Positions 34,854 through 43,371 of a stretch of 64,000 nt of DNA are shown here, piece after piece. Source of the DNA: Thermopolyspora flexuosa (GTDB taxonomy: Bacteria > Actinomycetota > Actinomycetes > Streptosporangiales > Streptosporangiaceae). A program made the position numbers and the translations under genes. How positions within the stretch are numbered: the first letter of the stretch is position 1; the number at the start of each line of letters is the position of its first letter. Below the pieces are notes generated by a model. The model worked only from the letters and a program-made list of their open reading frames with translations. It made no database searches and was not told the DNA's origin. The DNA lies in assembly GCF_006716785.1 (NCBI RefSeq), contig NZ_VFPQ01000002.1:62001-126000 (forward strand), in the 5' to 3' direction.

Positions 34854-36478
34854 GCCGCCCTCCCTCGATCGGCTGCCGACGTTGCCGAAAGATCTTGCAA
34901 GGTGCGTCCTTCGGCTCTGGCCTGTAGCCGTTGCATGGCCGCGCGCCAGCGCTGGCGCTCGGCGACGGCCCGCAGGAGGCGTACGGCGAGCGGTGGGACG
35001 TCCCGCTCGTTGCGGGAGACCGGGCGCCAGGTGTAGCGGTGCGGGTCGGCCGCCTCCTCCTCCGACAGCCCGAGGGCTTCCAGCACCCAGGCCCGCCGGT
35101 CTTGCCGGTGCTCGGCGAGGGTCTTGTTCGACCACTTGCGCGACACCAGCACGCGGCGGCCCGCATAGCCCAGGTGCTCGGGCTTGTGCGCCTTGCCCCT
35201 GCAGCAGCCGGGGCGCATCCCGGCGCGGGCGTTTTTGGGCTGGATGCCATAGCGCAGCCAGTTGGGGCAGCTCGGCGAGCAGGGTTCGTACCGCAGTGCC
35301 TCGACCAGCCTTGCGGCGTGCTCGGCCTGGGCCGCATCGGCCGGGTTGGCGGCGTCGCCGATGGACTTGGTCAGGTACTTGGACAGGTAGCGGATGCACT
35401 GGTCGGCATCTTTGGACCCGGCGAGCACGCCTTGGACATCCATCTGCGGGCCGAAGCGGATCACGTGCAGCGGCTTGGCGTCCGGGTCGGCGTCGAGCGC
35501 ATCCAGGGCCTGGTCCCAGGTGGGCAGCACCTCGCCGGTGTCCGGATCGACATAGCCGGCCTTCTCATCCCAGACCGGCAGGTGGTCGCCGTCGTAGACG
35601 ACCCGGTCGGCCGCAGGCCACCAGACCTGGTGATAGGTGGCCGCGGCGATCTGCCGGATCTCCGCCCGAGGCAGGGTGCCCCGGACGGCCATGTGCAGGT
35701 GCGGGGCAAGCCGCCGCTGCGGCTCAACGGTGGCGAAGTACTGCACGTCGTACCCGGCCACCCGGCGCAGGTTCTGCACGAACCGGTCGATCAGCTTGGA
35801 AAAGTGCAGCGCGTCCCGGGCAGCCCGCGCATAGTCGTACTCCTCCGGATCGACCGGGACGCCGTCGCGGACCCGGCCGTAGGAGGGGAGGGTGAGGGTG
35901 ATGAACATCGACGGCCGGTAGACCTTGCCGTCCGGCGCGGTGAACGTCCGGCCCAGCGTCGTGCTGGCCCGCTTGCGCTTGGGCAGGTCCGGCGCGTCCT
36001 GGCGGCGCCGGGTCGAACGGGTGCGCTTCGGCACCGACCGGCCTAGGACGTTGCCGCGCAGGCCCGCGGCGTTGATTTCGGCATCCAGGTCGGTGATCGC
36101 GCCGTCGAAATCTTCGGTGGGCTCGCCCGCCGCCTGGGCCGCATCCCGCCAGGCCTGCAGGTCGGCCCGCAGCTCGACCAGGTGCCGCTGATGCTCGCTG
36201 GGCTGATTCGGGGTGATGACCGGTTCGGTCTCCAGGTGCCAGCCCTCGCGGCACTGGGCCATGCGAAGCTGCCGGTTGCGCTTCGCGCAGGACGGGCACA
36301 CGGTCTCCAGGGTCGCCCCGCAGGGGACGTCGATGATCTCGGACTTGCCCGTGTGGGTGTCGATGCGCCGCATCGGCACCGGGCGGATGCACACCCCGTA
36401 GTCGATGGCGATGTGCTCGACGACCTCCCGGGCCAGCGGCATCGCCTGCCGTACCGACCGTGGCACCTGCAGGGTCAT
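34850..36478 (-). CDS. repSA: RepSA-family rolling-circle replication initiator
   Basis: A 542-residue replication initiator of the AICE type. The HUH metal-binding motif is PHLHMAVRG (residues about 259-267), and candidate catalytic tyrosines lie in CIRYLSKYLTKS. The N-terminal part has a zinc-ribbon-like VCPSCAKRN, and CSPSCPNW lies further on. It nicks the double-strand origin, probably within or near its own gene, to start rolling-circle replication of the excised circle. GTG/ATG start at 36478 overlaps the tra stop; xis and int follow with overlaps. Confidence 0.9.
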   Translation of the reverse strand: MTLQVPRSVRQAMPLAREVVEHIAIDYGVCIRPVPMRRIDTHTGKSEIIDVPCGATLETVCPSCAKRNRQLRMAQCREGWHLETEPVITPNQPSEHQRHLVELRADLQAWRDAAQAAGEPTEDFDGAITDLDAEINAAGLRGNVLGRSVPKRTRSTRRRQDAPDLPKRKRASTTLGRTFTAPDGKVYRPSMFITLTLPSYGRVRDGVPVDPEEYDYARAARDALHFSKLIDRFVQNLRRVAGYDVQYFATVEPQRRLAPHLHMAVRGTLPRAEIRQIAAATYHQVWWPAADRVVYDGDHLPVWDEKAGYVDPDTGEVLPTWDQALDALDADPDAKPLHVIRFGPQMDVQGVLAGSKDADQCIRYLSKYLTKSIGDAANPADAAQAEHAARLVEALRYEPCSPSCPNWLRYGIQPKNARAGMRPGCCRGKAHKPEHLGYAGRRVLVSRKWSNKTLAEHRQDRRAWVLEALGLSEEEAADPHRYTWRPVSRNERDVPPLAVRLLRAVAERQRWRAAMQRLQARAEGRTLQDLSATSAADRGRAA

Positions 36479-37899
36479 CGGCCCTCACCCCCACCCGCGG
36501 CGTAGGCGACCATGGCGCGGATGTCGGCGTCGGAGACGTAGGCGGCGCGCACCCGGATCGGGTCAGGGCTGGACTCCAGCCGCACATACCCCACGCCGGC
36601 CCCGCGCTCGGGGATGGGTGAGATGTGGTCGGCCAGCGCGCCCCGGTCGCGGGCACCCTCGCCGAGCACCATGTCCACCTGTTCTGACTCATCCAGCCGC
36701 AGGGCGATCTTGTCGGGGAACAGGTTGCGGATGCTCATGACCTCCTTGCGCGGGTCCTGCAGCGCGGCCAGCACGCCGACGCCGACGGCGCGGCCCTGGG
36801 TGGTGAGCGTGGCCAGGGCGGCGATGGTCCGGGCGCGAAGGTGCTTGTCGGACTGGTAGGCGGTCAGGAACGCGACCTCATCGACGATCACCAGGATGAA
36901 CGGGTCGGCGGCGGTCGGCTCGTGCACGCGGCGGACCCCGGCGTAGCGGTCGGCGCGCTGTTGCATCACCGCCACCGCGGCCTCAAGCAGGTCGGCGCAA
37001 TCGGCCGGGTCGGCCGCATAGCGGTCGAACAGCTCCCGGCCGTAGGACAGCTCCATGCGCTTGGGATCGAGCGCCCAGATCTGCACCAGGCCTGATCGCA
37101 TCGCGGGCAGCAGGCCACGGATCACCGACCACAGGTAGGAGCCCTTGCCCGAGCCGGTCGCACCCGCGATCAGCACGTGCGTGCCGTGCACCTTCAGCCG
37201 GTAGGGGGTGCCGTCCTCGCAGATGCCGATCTCCACCGGCCCCACCGAGGGGGTCTCGGGGATGGGTATGGCGGGCAGCGGAACCGCCAGCGGGTCCCGG
37301 CGCGGGAAGGTCAGGCGGAGCCGACCGGCCCGGGCAACCGACACCCGGCAGCCTGCCGCGCCGAAGCCGTGGGCCAGATGGTCGGCGCGGTCGGTCCAGT
37401 CCTTGACCGCTTGGCCGTGCAGCATCCTGACGGTGACGTGGTCGGCCCAGTCGTCGCAGCGGACCTTCAGCAGCGCGGGCAGGTAGTCGCGGCCGCGCAG
37501 GTGCCGCCCCAGACCGGAGACGACCATTACCGGCTGCCAGTGCCGCCGGTAGACCCACACCCAGCGCCACCAGGCCAGCAGCCGCCAGCCGACCAACCGC
37601 GCGAACGAGGAGCGGTGCAGGGTCGCCCACGCGGTCAGCGCCGAGGTGGTCATGCAGACGGCGGCGACGGTGACATGCCAGCCATACAGCCAGCAGGCCG
37701 CGACCGGTGTCGCCGCCACGGCCAGGGCGACCGGGTGCCGCCACACCAGGCGGGCAAGGCCCGCGACGAGCCGGTACAGCCAGATCGCCAGGGTGATGCT
37801 GACAGGGGTGTTCATGACGGCCGGGCGGAAGACCACGGCCGTGTCTGGGGTGGTGGAGACGAGGTTGCGGGCCTCGTCGCCAGGCAGTTTCTTGAACAT
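36475..37899 (-). CDS. traSA: FtsK/SpoIIIE-type conjugal DNA translocase (TraSA-like)
   Basis: A 474-residue membrane-anchored motor. Two to three membrane helices lie at about 25-95 (VSITLAIWLYRLVAGLARLV and following), then the FtsK-like ATPase with Walker A IAGATGSGKGSYLW (about 243-256) and Walker B ILVIVDEVAFL (about 333-343). Family members move double-stranded DNA between mycelia with a single protein. ATG 37899 is chosen because the frame upstream overlaps unrelated genes; GAGAGGA lies about 11 nt ahead. It overlaps repSA by 4 nt. Confidence 0.92.
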   Translation of the reverse strand: MFKKLPGDEARNLVSTTPDTAVVFRPAVMNTPVSITLAIWLYRLVAGLARLVWRHPVALAVAATPVAACWLYGWHVTVAAVCMTTSALTAWATLHRSSFARLVGWRLLAWWRWVWVYRRHWQPVMVVSGLGRHLRGRDYLPALLKVRCDDWADHVTVRMLHGQAVKDWTDRADHLAHGFGAAGCRVSVARAGRLRLTFPRRDPLAVPLPAIPIPETPSVGPVEIGICEDGTPYRLKVHGTHVLIAGATGSGKGSYLWSVIRGLLPAMRSGLVQIWALDPKRMELSYGRELFDRYAADPADCADLLEAAVAVMQQRADRYAGVRRVHEPTAADPFILVIVDEVAFLTAYQSDKHLRARTIAALATLTTQGRAVGVGVLAALQDPRKEVMSIRNLFPDKIALRLDESEQVDMVLGEGARDRGALADHISPIPERGAGVGYVRLESSPDPIRVRAAYVSDADIRAMVAYAAGGGEGR

Positions 37900-37982
37900 T
37901 AAGCTTGGTGTCCTCTCAGCACCGGCGTGTATGAGAGATCCAGGGGCCGCTGGAATGGCAGTTCCAGCGGCCCCGCCTTTTG

Positions 37983-38285
37983 TCAGGCCGCGCGGTCGGT
38001 GACCTGGGCGTGTTCGGCGTGCATGAGCTCGCAGCCAGCCAGGTGCCGCGCCGCAGCGCCGAAGACCTGCCGCACGATGTCGAGGTCCTTGGCGGCGACC
38101 GGCCCGCTCCGCGTTGTCGAGACCGTCACATCCGCCTCGTCGGGCTCCAGGGCCAGGTGCGGCCGTCCGGAATCGAGCACCCAGGCACGCGCTCGGATCA
38201 TGGAGCCGCAGAGCGACATTCGGACACGGGAACGCTCGCCGGGGTCGATCGACATCGAAAGGTACGTGTACGGCTGCTCGGTCAC
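37983..38285 (-). CDS. conserved-position AICE protein of unknown function
   Basis: A 100-residue protein starting MTEQPYTYLSMSIDPGER. It looks like a small alpha/beta protein without membrane segments or known motifs. GTG start overlaps the pra stop by 4 nt (GTGA), so it is translated with pra. Many AICEs carry an unnamed gene between pra and tra; a transfer or regulatory role is only inferred. Confidence 0.6.
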   Translation of the reverse strand: MTEQPYTYLSMSIDPGERSRVRMSLCGSMIRARAWVLDSGRPHLALEPDEADVTVSTTRSGPVAAKDLDIVRQVFGAAARHLAGCELMHAEHAQVTDRAA

Positions 38286-38695
38286 GCCGCGGCCTCCTTG
38301 CTGTTCCCTGCCTTGGCATGAGCGCGAGGAGCGCGCATCTCCCGAGCCCGGATGGAGTAGGCGAGCCTTCCGGACCCGTTGACGTACGGAGTCACGGTCA
38401 GCCCGTCGAACTCGACCGGCGTGAACGGCACGCCTGCCACCGGGGCTGGTAGCACTGGCTGAGCCGGAGCGAGGATCTTGACGGCTACGGTCTTCTGGGC
38501 CGCCTTCAGCGACGGATCGGCGTCCATTACGGCGATCTGCCAGACGAGTTCGCCAGTCTGCTTGTCCCGCGCCTGGACGAAGCGGCCGTTGCTCGACGCC
38601 TCGAAATCCTTGACCGGCTCGACCTCACCCACGGCGTAGCAGCCGTACGGGAAGATCTGGTCGAAGCTGATCGGAATGGGTCCCCGAAGAGCCAT
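38282..38695 (-). CDS. pra: Pra-like activator of AICE replication, integration and excision
   Basis: A 137-residue protein with the pattern MALRGPIPISFDQIFPYGCYAV ... VKDF ... FVQARDKQTGELVW ... DADPSLKAAQKTVAVKI ... PVEFDGLTVTPYV, which I recognise from actinomycete plasmid replication, integration and excision activators such as Pra of pSAM2. In pSAM2, Pra switches on rep, xis and int and is repressed by KorSA. ATG 38695 follows GAGGTGGTGACC. The likely KorSA operators lie directly upstream. Confidence 0.8.
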   Translation of the reverse strand: MALRGPIPISFDQIFPYGCYAVGEVEPVKDFEASSNGRFVQARDKQTGELVWQIAVMDADPSLKAAQKTVAVKILAPAQPVLPAPVAGVPFTPVEFDGLTVTPYVNGSGRLAYSIRAREMRAPRAHAKAGNSKEAAA

Positions 38696-38710
38696 GGTCA
38701 CCACCTCTGT

Positions 38711-38780
38711 TTGTCTAGTCAGCCAACTTGACTGACCAAGTTGCTCTCCATTTAGCACTGAACCCACTTGGCTAGTCAAG
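38711..38780. promoter_or_regulatory. KorSA-type operator cluster in the pra promoter
   Basis: Three copies of a CTTGnCTAGnCAAG-like palindrome: CTTGGCTAGTCAAG (38767-38780), CTTGACTGACCAAG (38727-38740) and a weaker TTGTCTAGTCAGC (38711-38723). A fourth is upstream of the GntR gene. GAACCCACTTG / CAAGTGGGTTC (38760-38770, 38786-38796) also forms a hairpin that may end the GntR transcript. Confidence 0.7.
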
Positions 38781-38813
38781 TAGCCCAAGTGGGTTCAGGC
38801 AGGAAAGTTTGGA

Positions 38814-39545
38814 TTACTTGATCGGGTAGGCATCCTCAAGCTCGTGGCGATCGCCAGGAAGCACCGTCTCCACGACGACCCACGGCTTGCCGGTCGCCTC
38901 ACGGGCGACGGCGTAGACGGCCAGCAGGGCGGCAGAGGGCTTGACGCCGAGGAGCTTGCACTCCTCCCGAGTGGGGTTGCGGGCGGTCACGTGCTCGACG
39001 ATGTGGTCCAGCTGGATACCGGCCGCGGCTTCTACGTAGCGCCGCACCCCCTGCTTGAGATCGTCGGTTCCTGTCAGCGGGGTACCTTCGGCCACGTCGG
39101 CTGGTACCCAGGTGGAGGAAATCTCAGATGCTTCGTCATCGCGCGTGACGAGGATCTTACGAAGAACGACTGGTGACTTGGGCTCGATGTTGAGGTAGGC
39201 CGCGATGCGGTTGGGTGCCGGCACCGGCCCCGCCGATAGCAGCGAGCTTTCGACCTGAGCCTCTTTGCGGTCGAGCAGCTCCCGGCCCATACGAGTCTGC
39301 TGCCCGGAGGCGATGGCAGGACGGCCGCGCACGAAACGACCCTTGCCCTGATGGGTGACGATCCATCCCTGATCGCGGAGCACGCCAAGCGCCTTGACCA
39401 CCGTGGGCCGCGCCATGCCGAACTCCGCCATGAGCTGGTGCTCGCTCGGCAGCGGCGAGCCGGGCGGATACTCACCTGACTCGATGCGCCGTTCAAGCTC
39501 GGCGATCAGCTGGGCGTACTTGGGAGGAGTGTATTTGAATGACAT
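38814..39545 (-). CDS. korSA: GntR-family repressor, KorSA-like (HutC/UTRA type)
   Basis: A 243-residue regulator. An N-terminal winged helix-turn-helix (about 5-75, ELERRIESGEYPPGSPLPSEHQLMAEF split over the domain) is followed by a UTRA effector domain (about 95-240). The neighbouring pra gene and the four palindromes of one type, upstream of pra and upstream of this gene, match the KorSA circuit of pSAM2, in which the repressor blocks pra and itself. Effector unknown. Confidence 0.87.
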   Translation of the reverse strand: MSFKYTPPKYAQLIAELERRIESGEYPPGSPLPSEHQLMAEFGMARPTVVKALGVLRDQGWIVTHQGKGRFVRGRPAIASGQQTRMGRELLDRKEAQVESSLLSAGPVPAPNRIAAYLNIEPKSPVVLRKILVTRDDEASEISSTWVPADVAEGTPLTGTDDLKQGVRRYVEAAAGIQLDHIVEHVTARNPTREECKLLGVKPSAALLAVYAVAREATGKPWVVVETVLPGDRHELEDAYPIK

Positions 39546-39565
39546 CAGGGCTCCGCATACAACAT

Positions 39566-39581
39566 GCTTGTCTAGCCAAGC
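39566..39581. promoter_or_regulatory. KorSA-type operator upstream of korSA
   Basis: GCTTGTCTAGCCAAGC, a near-perfect palindrome 20 bp ahead of the korSA start and matching the sites before pra, so autoregulation is expected. Confidence 0.7.
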
Positions 39582-39703
39582 AGGCTAGCAGCGCAAGCGC
39601 GCCATGCGAAGGCCCATGGCCGACAGGAGCCCATTACCCCGTGGGCAGCCGATCACCGCCCTACCGGACCTCAGCCGTCAGCAGGTCGAACCACACCTTC
39701 CAG

Positions 39704-40045
39704 CTATGAGGAACCCTCTGCCAGCCACGGCGGTGGAGGGTACTGCTGGCGCAGTTGCCCATAGCGCTGAGCCACCCGTCGTGCAGCAGTCACAACATCG
39801 GAGGCCGGGGCGAAAGCGTAGACCGGCCGCCCGTTGATCGAGATACGACCCGAGCGCCAACGGAACCAGCGGCCGTCGGTCCACACCACCAGGTCGGCCC
39901 AGACCGACACCAGCGCCAACCCAAACCCCGCGTGAACCTCGGCGGTCACGCCGTACTTCTCCAGCTCCCGGCGCAGCCGCTCGGCGCACTCAGCGGCGGT
40001 GAGGGGCCGGGGACGACGACCTGCCACGAGCCGGTCCGCGTTCAC
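39704..40045 (-). CDS. hypothetical AICE protein
   Basis: A 113-residue protein of unknown family. The first half has a helical segment (LTAAECAERLRRELEKYGV), the middle a beta-rich, Trp-containing segment (VWADLVVWTDGRWFRWRSG) and the end a Pro-rich tail. GTG start overlaps the stop of the upstream CxxC protein (GTGA), so the two form an operon. No function can be given. Confidence 0.65.
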   Translation of the reverse strand: MNADRLVAGRRPRPLTAAECAERLRRELEKYGVTAEVHAGFGLALVSVWADLVVWTDGRWFRWRSGRISINGRPVYAFAPASDVVTAARRVAQRYGQLRQQYPPPPWLAEGSS

Positions 40046-40209
40046 GACGCGACCGCCCTACGGCCTGAGCCCGAGCACTCGAAACACGTGACCGTGGACA
40101 GCTGCAGGATCACGCCGTCAAGCCGGTACTCGGCATCCGCCGACGCTCGCCGAACGAGCCGCCATCCCTTCCCCCGGCAGGCCCAGCACCTCTCCGTCTT
40201 CGGAACCAT
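40042..40209 (-). CDS. small CxxCxGxG zinc-finger protein
   Basis: A 55-residue protein with two DnaJ-type knuckles, CWACRGKGWR (residues 8-17) and CFECSGSGRR (about 42-51), which should bind one zinc. The middle is short and polar. It starts MVPKTER at ATG 40209 and is translationally coupled to the 113-residue gene. It is too short to be DnaJ and may be a DNA- or protein-binding accessory of the element. Confidence 0.65.
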   Translation of the reverse strand: MVPKTERCWACRGKGWRLVRRASADAEYRLDGVILQLSTVTCFECSGSGRRAVAS

Positions 40210-40250
40210 GGGGCAAGGGTCGTAATTGCCAGCCGCTTAACCCATCCCGA

Positions 40251-40279
40251 GCCGATATTCCAAGCGGGCATGCCGATAT
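40251..40279. promoter_or_regulatory. direct repeats in the divergent promoter of the XRE regulator
   Basis: GCCGATAT at 40251-40258 and 40272-40279, 21 bp apart (two helical turns), each followed by TCC or CCC. Flanking TTCCAAG (40258-40264) and CTTGGAA (40309-40315) form a wide inverted pair. They lie between the two divergent operons and are candidate binding sites for the XRE protein. Confidence 0.4.
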
Positions 40280-40350
40280 CCCTTGACGGGTTACCTCCAA
40301 TCCGGAAGCTTGGAAATGCTCGTGGTCATGCGATGCAAGGGGAAGGACTT

Positions 40351-41838
40351 ATGCCCGCAGACGCGGCGGAACCGGTTTCGATACCGCCCGATCTCTGGGA
40401 GCGCCCCGAAATGCTTGACGCTCTACAAAAACGGAATATCGGGCAGGTTTTCCGACTTGTCAGACAATATGCGGGCGTGAGTCAGACTCGCATCGGCATT
40501 GCGGTGAATCTCAGCCAGGGCAAGGTCAGCGAGATCATGCGCGGAACCGCCCAGGTCACCGCACTCGAAGTGTTCGAGCGGATAGCCGACGGGCTGCGCA
40601 TGCCGGACTCGGCCCGACTCGCTCTCGGCCTCGCACCCAGCTCATCCAGCCGTGCCCAGATCATCGGCACCGTCCCATCCCGCCGCGCTATCCCTTCTCG
40701 GGATGGGGTCCCAGCGGGACAACTCCTTAGCGTCGAAGGCGTGCTGTTGGGCTCGCGCCGAAGTGACGACCTGTGGGATATCGATCTTCTGACGCTGGCG
40801 TGGGTAGTGGGAAGGCTGGATTCTCGGATGGACCGACGTACGATGTTGCTCCTCGCGGTCGGAATGACCGCCGAAACCGCGGCTTCCATGGCGGATCCTT
40901 GGGAACGCCTTTCTCGCGCACTGAGAGGGCCGCAGGCGCTCGACGAGGAAACGATTGAACGGCTCGAAGCACGGACCATCGGCTTCCATCGGCTGGAATA
41001 CGTCCTGCCTGCCCGGGCCATCTACCAGGGCTTGACAACGCACATCAACGAGCTGAGCACCTTGCTTCAGAGCGGGCCGCCGGAGCGCTACCGGCGCCGC
41101 CTGGCGGCTACGGCCGGCGAAGCCGCGACGCTGGCATCCTGGATCGCCTGGGACCTCAACCAGCCTGCGCAGGCGGCCTCGTTCGAGCGCGTCGCCGCCC
41201 TGGCCGCGAAGGAGAGCGGTCACCACATCATCCAGGCATGCACCTATGCCTACCGTTCGTACGCGGTCGCGGGCCCCGAAGCCGTCGAATACATCCGGCG
41301 AGCGCAACAGTTCCTTCCAGCCAAGGGAGACGACGCGACTCGGGCATGGCTGCTGGCCCGCGAAGCCGAAGAACTGGCCGCGCTCGGCGACGGCCATGCC
41401 GCCGAGCTGCTGCAGCGAGCCGAGGAAGCCCACACTCGAGCCCGACCCCACCGAGAGCGGGCGTGGACCCGCTTTCTCGACCCCGGACGAATGGCCGCTT
41501 TTCAGCTCTCGACCTATGTACGGCTCGGCGATGAGCAGCGCGTGGCAGAGGCCAGCCAAGCCGCCCTCGCGGCTCTCGGTCCGGACGAGGATCAAAAGCG
41601 CGTGTCCGTCGTCTACGCCGACATCGCCCAGGCACAGCTTCAGCTCGGCGACGTGACAGAAGGAGTCGCCTACGCCCGCCGTGCCCTCGAAGCCGCCCAG
41701 CGCACCGAATCCACCTGGGGCATGCAGCACCTCACGAAGGTGGAGAAGGCCCTTGCGGCCCGGCCCGACAAGGCCGCGCGCGAACTGCTCGGGGACCTTC
41801 GTGCTAATCGCCGCGCGCTGGGTCTGTCTCCTGCCTGA
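40351..41838 (+). CDS. XRE-family regulator with TPR-like C-terminal region
   Basis: A 495-residue protein. The N-terminal helix-turn-helix is at about 30-95 (VRQYAGVSQTRIGIAVNLSQGKVSEIMRG shown in part), followed by a long all-helical region with TPR-like repeats (about 190-480). This architecture is common in actinomycete signalling regulators, including AICE and plasmid copies. ATG 40351 is chosen for the AAGGGGAAGGA just upstream; the frame opens at 40270. It is convergent with cutA, overlapping it by 35 bp. Confidence 0.83.
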   Translation: MPADAAEPVSIPPDLWERPEMLDALQKRNIGQVFRLVRQYAGVSQTRIGIAVNLSQGKVSEIMRGTAQVTALEVFERIADGLRMPDSARLALGLAPSSSSRAQIIGTVPSRRAIPSRDGVPAGQLLSVEGVLLGSRRSDDLWDIDLLTLAWVVGRLDSRMDRRTMLLLAVGMTAETAASMADPWERLSRALRGPQALDEETIERLEARTIGFHRLEYVLPARAIYQGLTTHINELSTLLQSGPPERYRRRLAATAGEAATLASWIAWDLNQPAQAASFERVAALAAKESGHHIIQACTYAYRSYAVAGPEAVEYIRRAQQFLPAKGDDATRAWLLAREAEELAALGDGHAAELLQRAEEAHTRARPHRERAWTRFLDPGRMAAFQLSTYVRLGDEQRVAEASQAALAALGPDEDQKRVSVVYADIAQAQLQLGDVTEGVAYARRALEAAQRTESTWGMQHLTKVEKALAARPDKAARELLGDLRANRRALGLSPA

Positions 41839-42136
41839 TCCACTCCAGGTAATCCGGCGTACCTCGCACGATCGGTACTGCCACGACCTGCGGCGCTTCG
41901 TAGGAGTGCAGCTCACGTACGCACGCTGCGAGGTCGTCAAAGCGATCAGTGGTCGTCTTCATGAGCAGCAACCATTCCTCTGCCTGGCGTACCTCGCCCT
42001 CCCACCAGTAGGTGGAGGAGATTTTGGCGACCACTTGCGCGCACGCGGCCAGGCGCCGGGATACGACCGCACTTGCGATCTGATCGGCCTCCTGCCGATT
42101 ACTCGTAGTGACGTGAACTTCAACCTCGGTGCTCAT
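41804..42136 (-). CDS. cutA: CutA-like divalent-cation tolerance protein
   Basis: A 110-residue ferredoxin-fold trimer-type protein. Diagnostic residues are in VVSRRLAACAQVV, STYWWEGEVRQAEEWLLLMKTT and LHSYEAPQVVAVPI (HxYExP motif). CutA was linked to copper tolerance in E. coli, but its general role is unclear. ATG 42136 fits the family length; ATG 42154 is possible. It lies between the XRE regulator and the NUDIX gene within the AICE, an unusual place for this gene. Confidence 0.9.
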   Translation of the reverse strand: MSTEVEVHVTTSNRQEADQIASAVVSRRLAACAQVVAKISSTYWWEGEVRQAEEWLLLMKTTTDRFDDLAACVRELHSYEAPQVVAVPIVRGTPDYLEWIRQETDPARGD

Positions 42137-42224
42137 AGTTCCCAAGAAGTCCATTCCGACTGAACTGTTCGTTGACAATGGCGCCGACGCCAGCGCCGCC
42201 GTATCGACGAAGTGGCCCGCTTGC

Positions 42225-42785
42225 TCAAGCGCGCTCTGAACTGAGCCACTCCCGGGCCGCATACAACCCGATCAACGTCCCCGACGTCCAGATGTCACCC
42301 CGGGCGATCATCTGTGGGATCTCGGCCATCGGGATCCAGCGGATCAGATCCGCCTCGACCTCCCCCGTCGGCTCACCGACGTACTCGGCGCCGCGAGCGA
42401 GAAACAGCAGGTGCTCGGCATCCACCAAGCCCGCGATCGGCTGGTAGGTGAGCAGCGGCTCCATCTGCTTGGGCCGGTACCCGGTCTCCTCCTCGACCTC
42501 CCGGGCCGCCGTGACAAGAGCATCCTCGCCGGCCTCCACCAGCCCGCCGGGCAGCTCCCAGCCCCACCGGTCGGCCACGAACCGGTGCCGCCACATCATC
42601 AGCACCCGATCGTCCTCATCGACCACGACCGCGATCGCCGCCCGTTTCAGGTGCACCACATGATGCTCGAACCGCTCACCCCCGGGGATCTCAACGTCGG
42701 CCAGCGCCAACCGGATCCACCGGTTGTCATAGACCAGCCGCTCCCCGTGCACGATCCAGCGCGTACGCTCGGTGTCCTCGCCCAC
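42225..42785 (-). CDS. NUDIX hydrolase (Pif-like)
   Basis: A 186-residue NUDIX protein of the ADP-sugar pyrophosphatase type. The Nudix box is complete: G-x5-E-x7-REVEEETGY within residues about 84-106. The family cleaves nucleoside diphosphates linked to another group. pSAM2 encodes the NUDIX protein Pif, which blocks redundant transfer between element-carrying mycelia; the same role is plausible here but not proven. It lies 88 bp upstream of cutA on the same strand. Confidence 0.88.
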   Translation of the reverse strand: MGEDTERTRWIVHGERLVYDNRWIRLALADVEIPGGERFEHHVVHLKRAAIAVVVDEDDRVLMMWRHRFVADRWGWELPGGLVEAGEDALVTAAREVEEETGYRPKQMEPLLTYQPIAGLVDAEHLLFLARGAEYVGEPTGEVEADLIRWIPMAEIPQMIARGDIWTSGTLIGLYAAREWLSSERA

Positions 42786-43371
42786 ACCGCGAAGCTAACG
42801 TCCCACGGCCCCGCCGTACACGCGTCCGCGCGATCACTGTGGCGGTTGCCGAATTACGCCTATACAGATCAAGGGCGGCGCTCCGCGCCGCCTCGCGGCC
42901 CTCCGCCGCTCGGCGGTCGGGCATGCGGCTCGCGGCCGGTCCCGGCCGCCGACGGCTCCGGGCCGCATCGGCTTTAGCCGCCATGCCCTGCCGCCGTAAC
43001 CGTGCATGCCTCACGATCGCCCCGTCATGGCCGGTCGCCGTAGACGGCTCGGGGCGATCGCCGGGCCAGGGCTTCGTTCCTCAGCCCTGGCCCACCGGAC
43101 ACCGGGATGCCTGTCTCGTCTGTGCGCCTGAGTGCTTCGCCGAGTCTCGAGATACCGTTGCGCTACGGTGTCCTTTGGTGTGCCGTACTCTCCCCATGCA
43201 GATACGCGGGAATCCCTCCCGACCGCCCAACTGCACCGAGTAGGGGCCCGGTCCGAAACAGCCTCAAATCGTGCTATTAAAATTCATGCTCGACTCGCCG
43301 GCAAAAGGGCTGACTGTGCATACCGGCTACCGGGCGGAAGTGAGCATCGTGGCGTGCGAGTTCGTTCATCG
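42786..43371. other. structured non-coding segment with five hairpins
   Basis: About 585 bp without a supportable gene. Perfect stems: GGCGGCG/CGCCGCC (42874-42892), CCGCC/GGCGG (42903-42916), GCGGCCG/CGGCCGC (42932-42949), CGATCGCCCC/GGGGCGATCG (43014-43023, 43051-43060) and GGGCCAGGGCT/AGCCCTGGCCC (43063-43073, 43083-43093). A 15-codon ORF (43198-43245, MQIRGNPSRPPNCTE) follows TACTCT-like promoter elements. The GC content falls sharply after about 43250. A replication or transfer origin or a structured RNA are possible readings. Confidence 0.5.

Noticed and set aside
42874-43093. CRISPR-like array
   Set aside because: The repeats are individual inverted repeats of different sequence; there are no regular direct repeats or spacers, and no cas genes.
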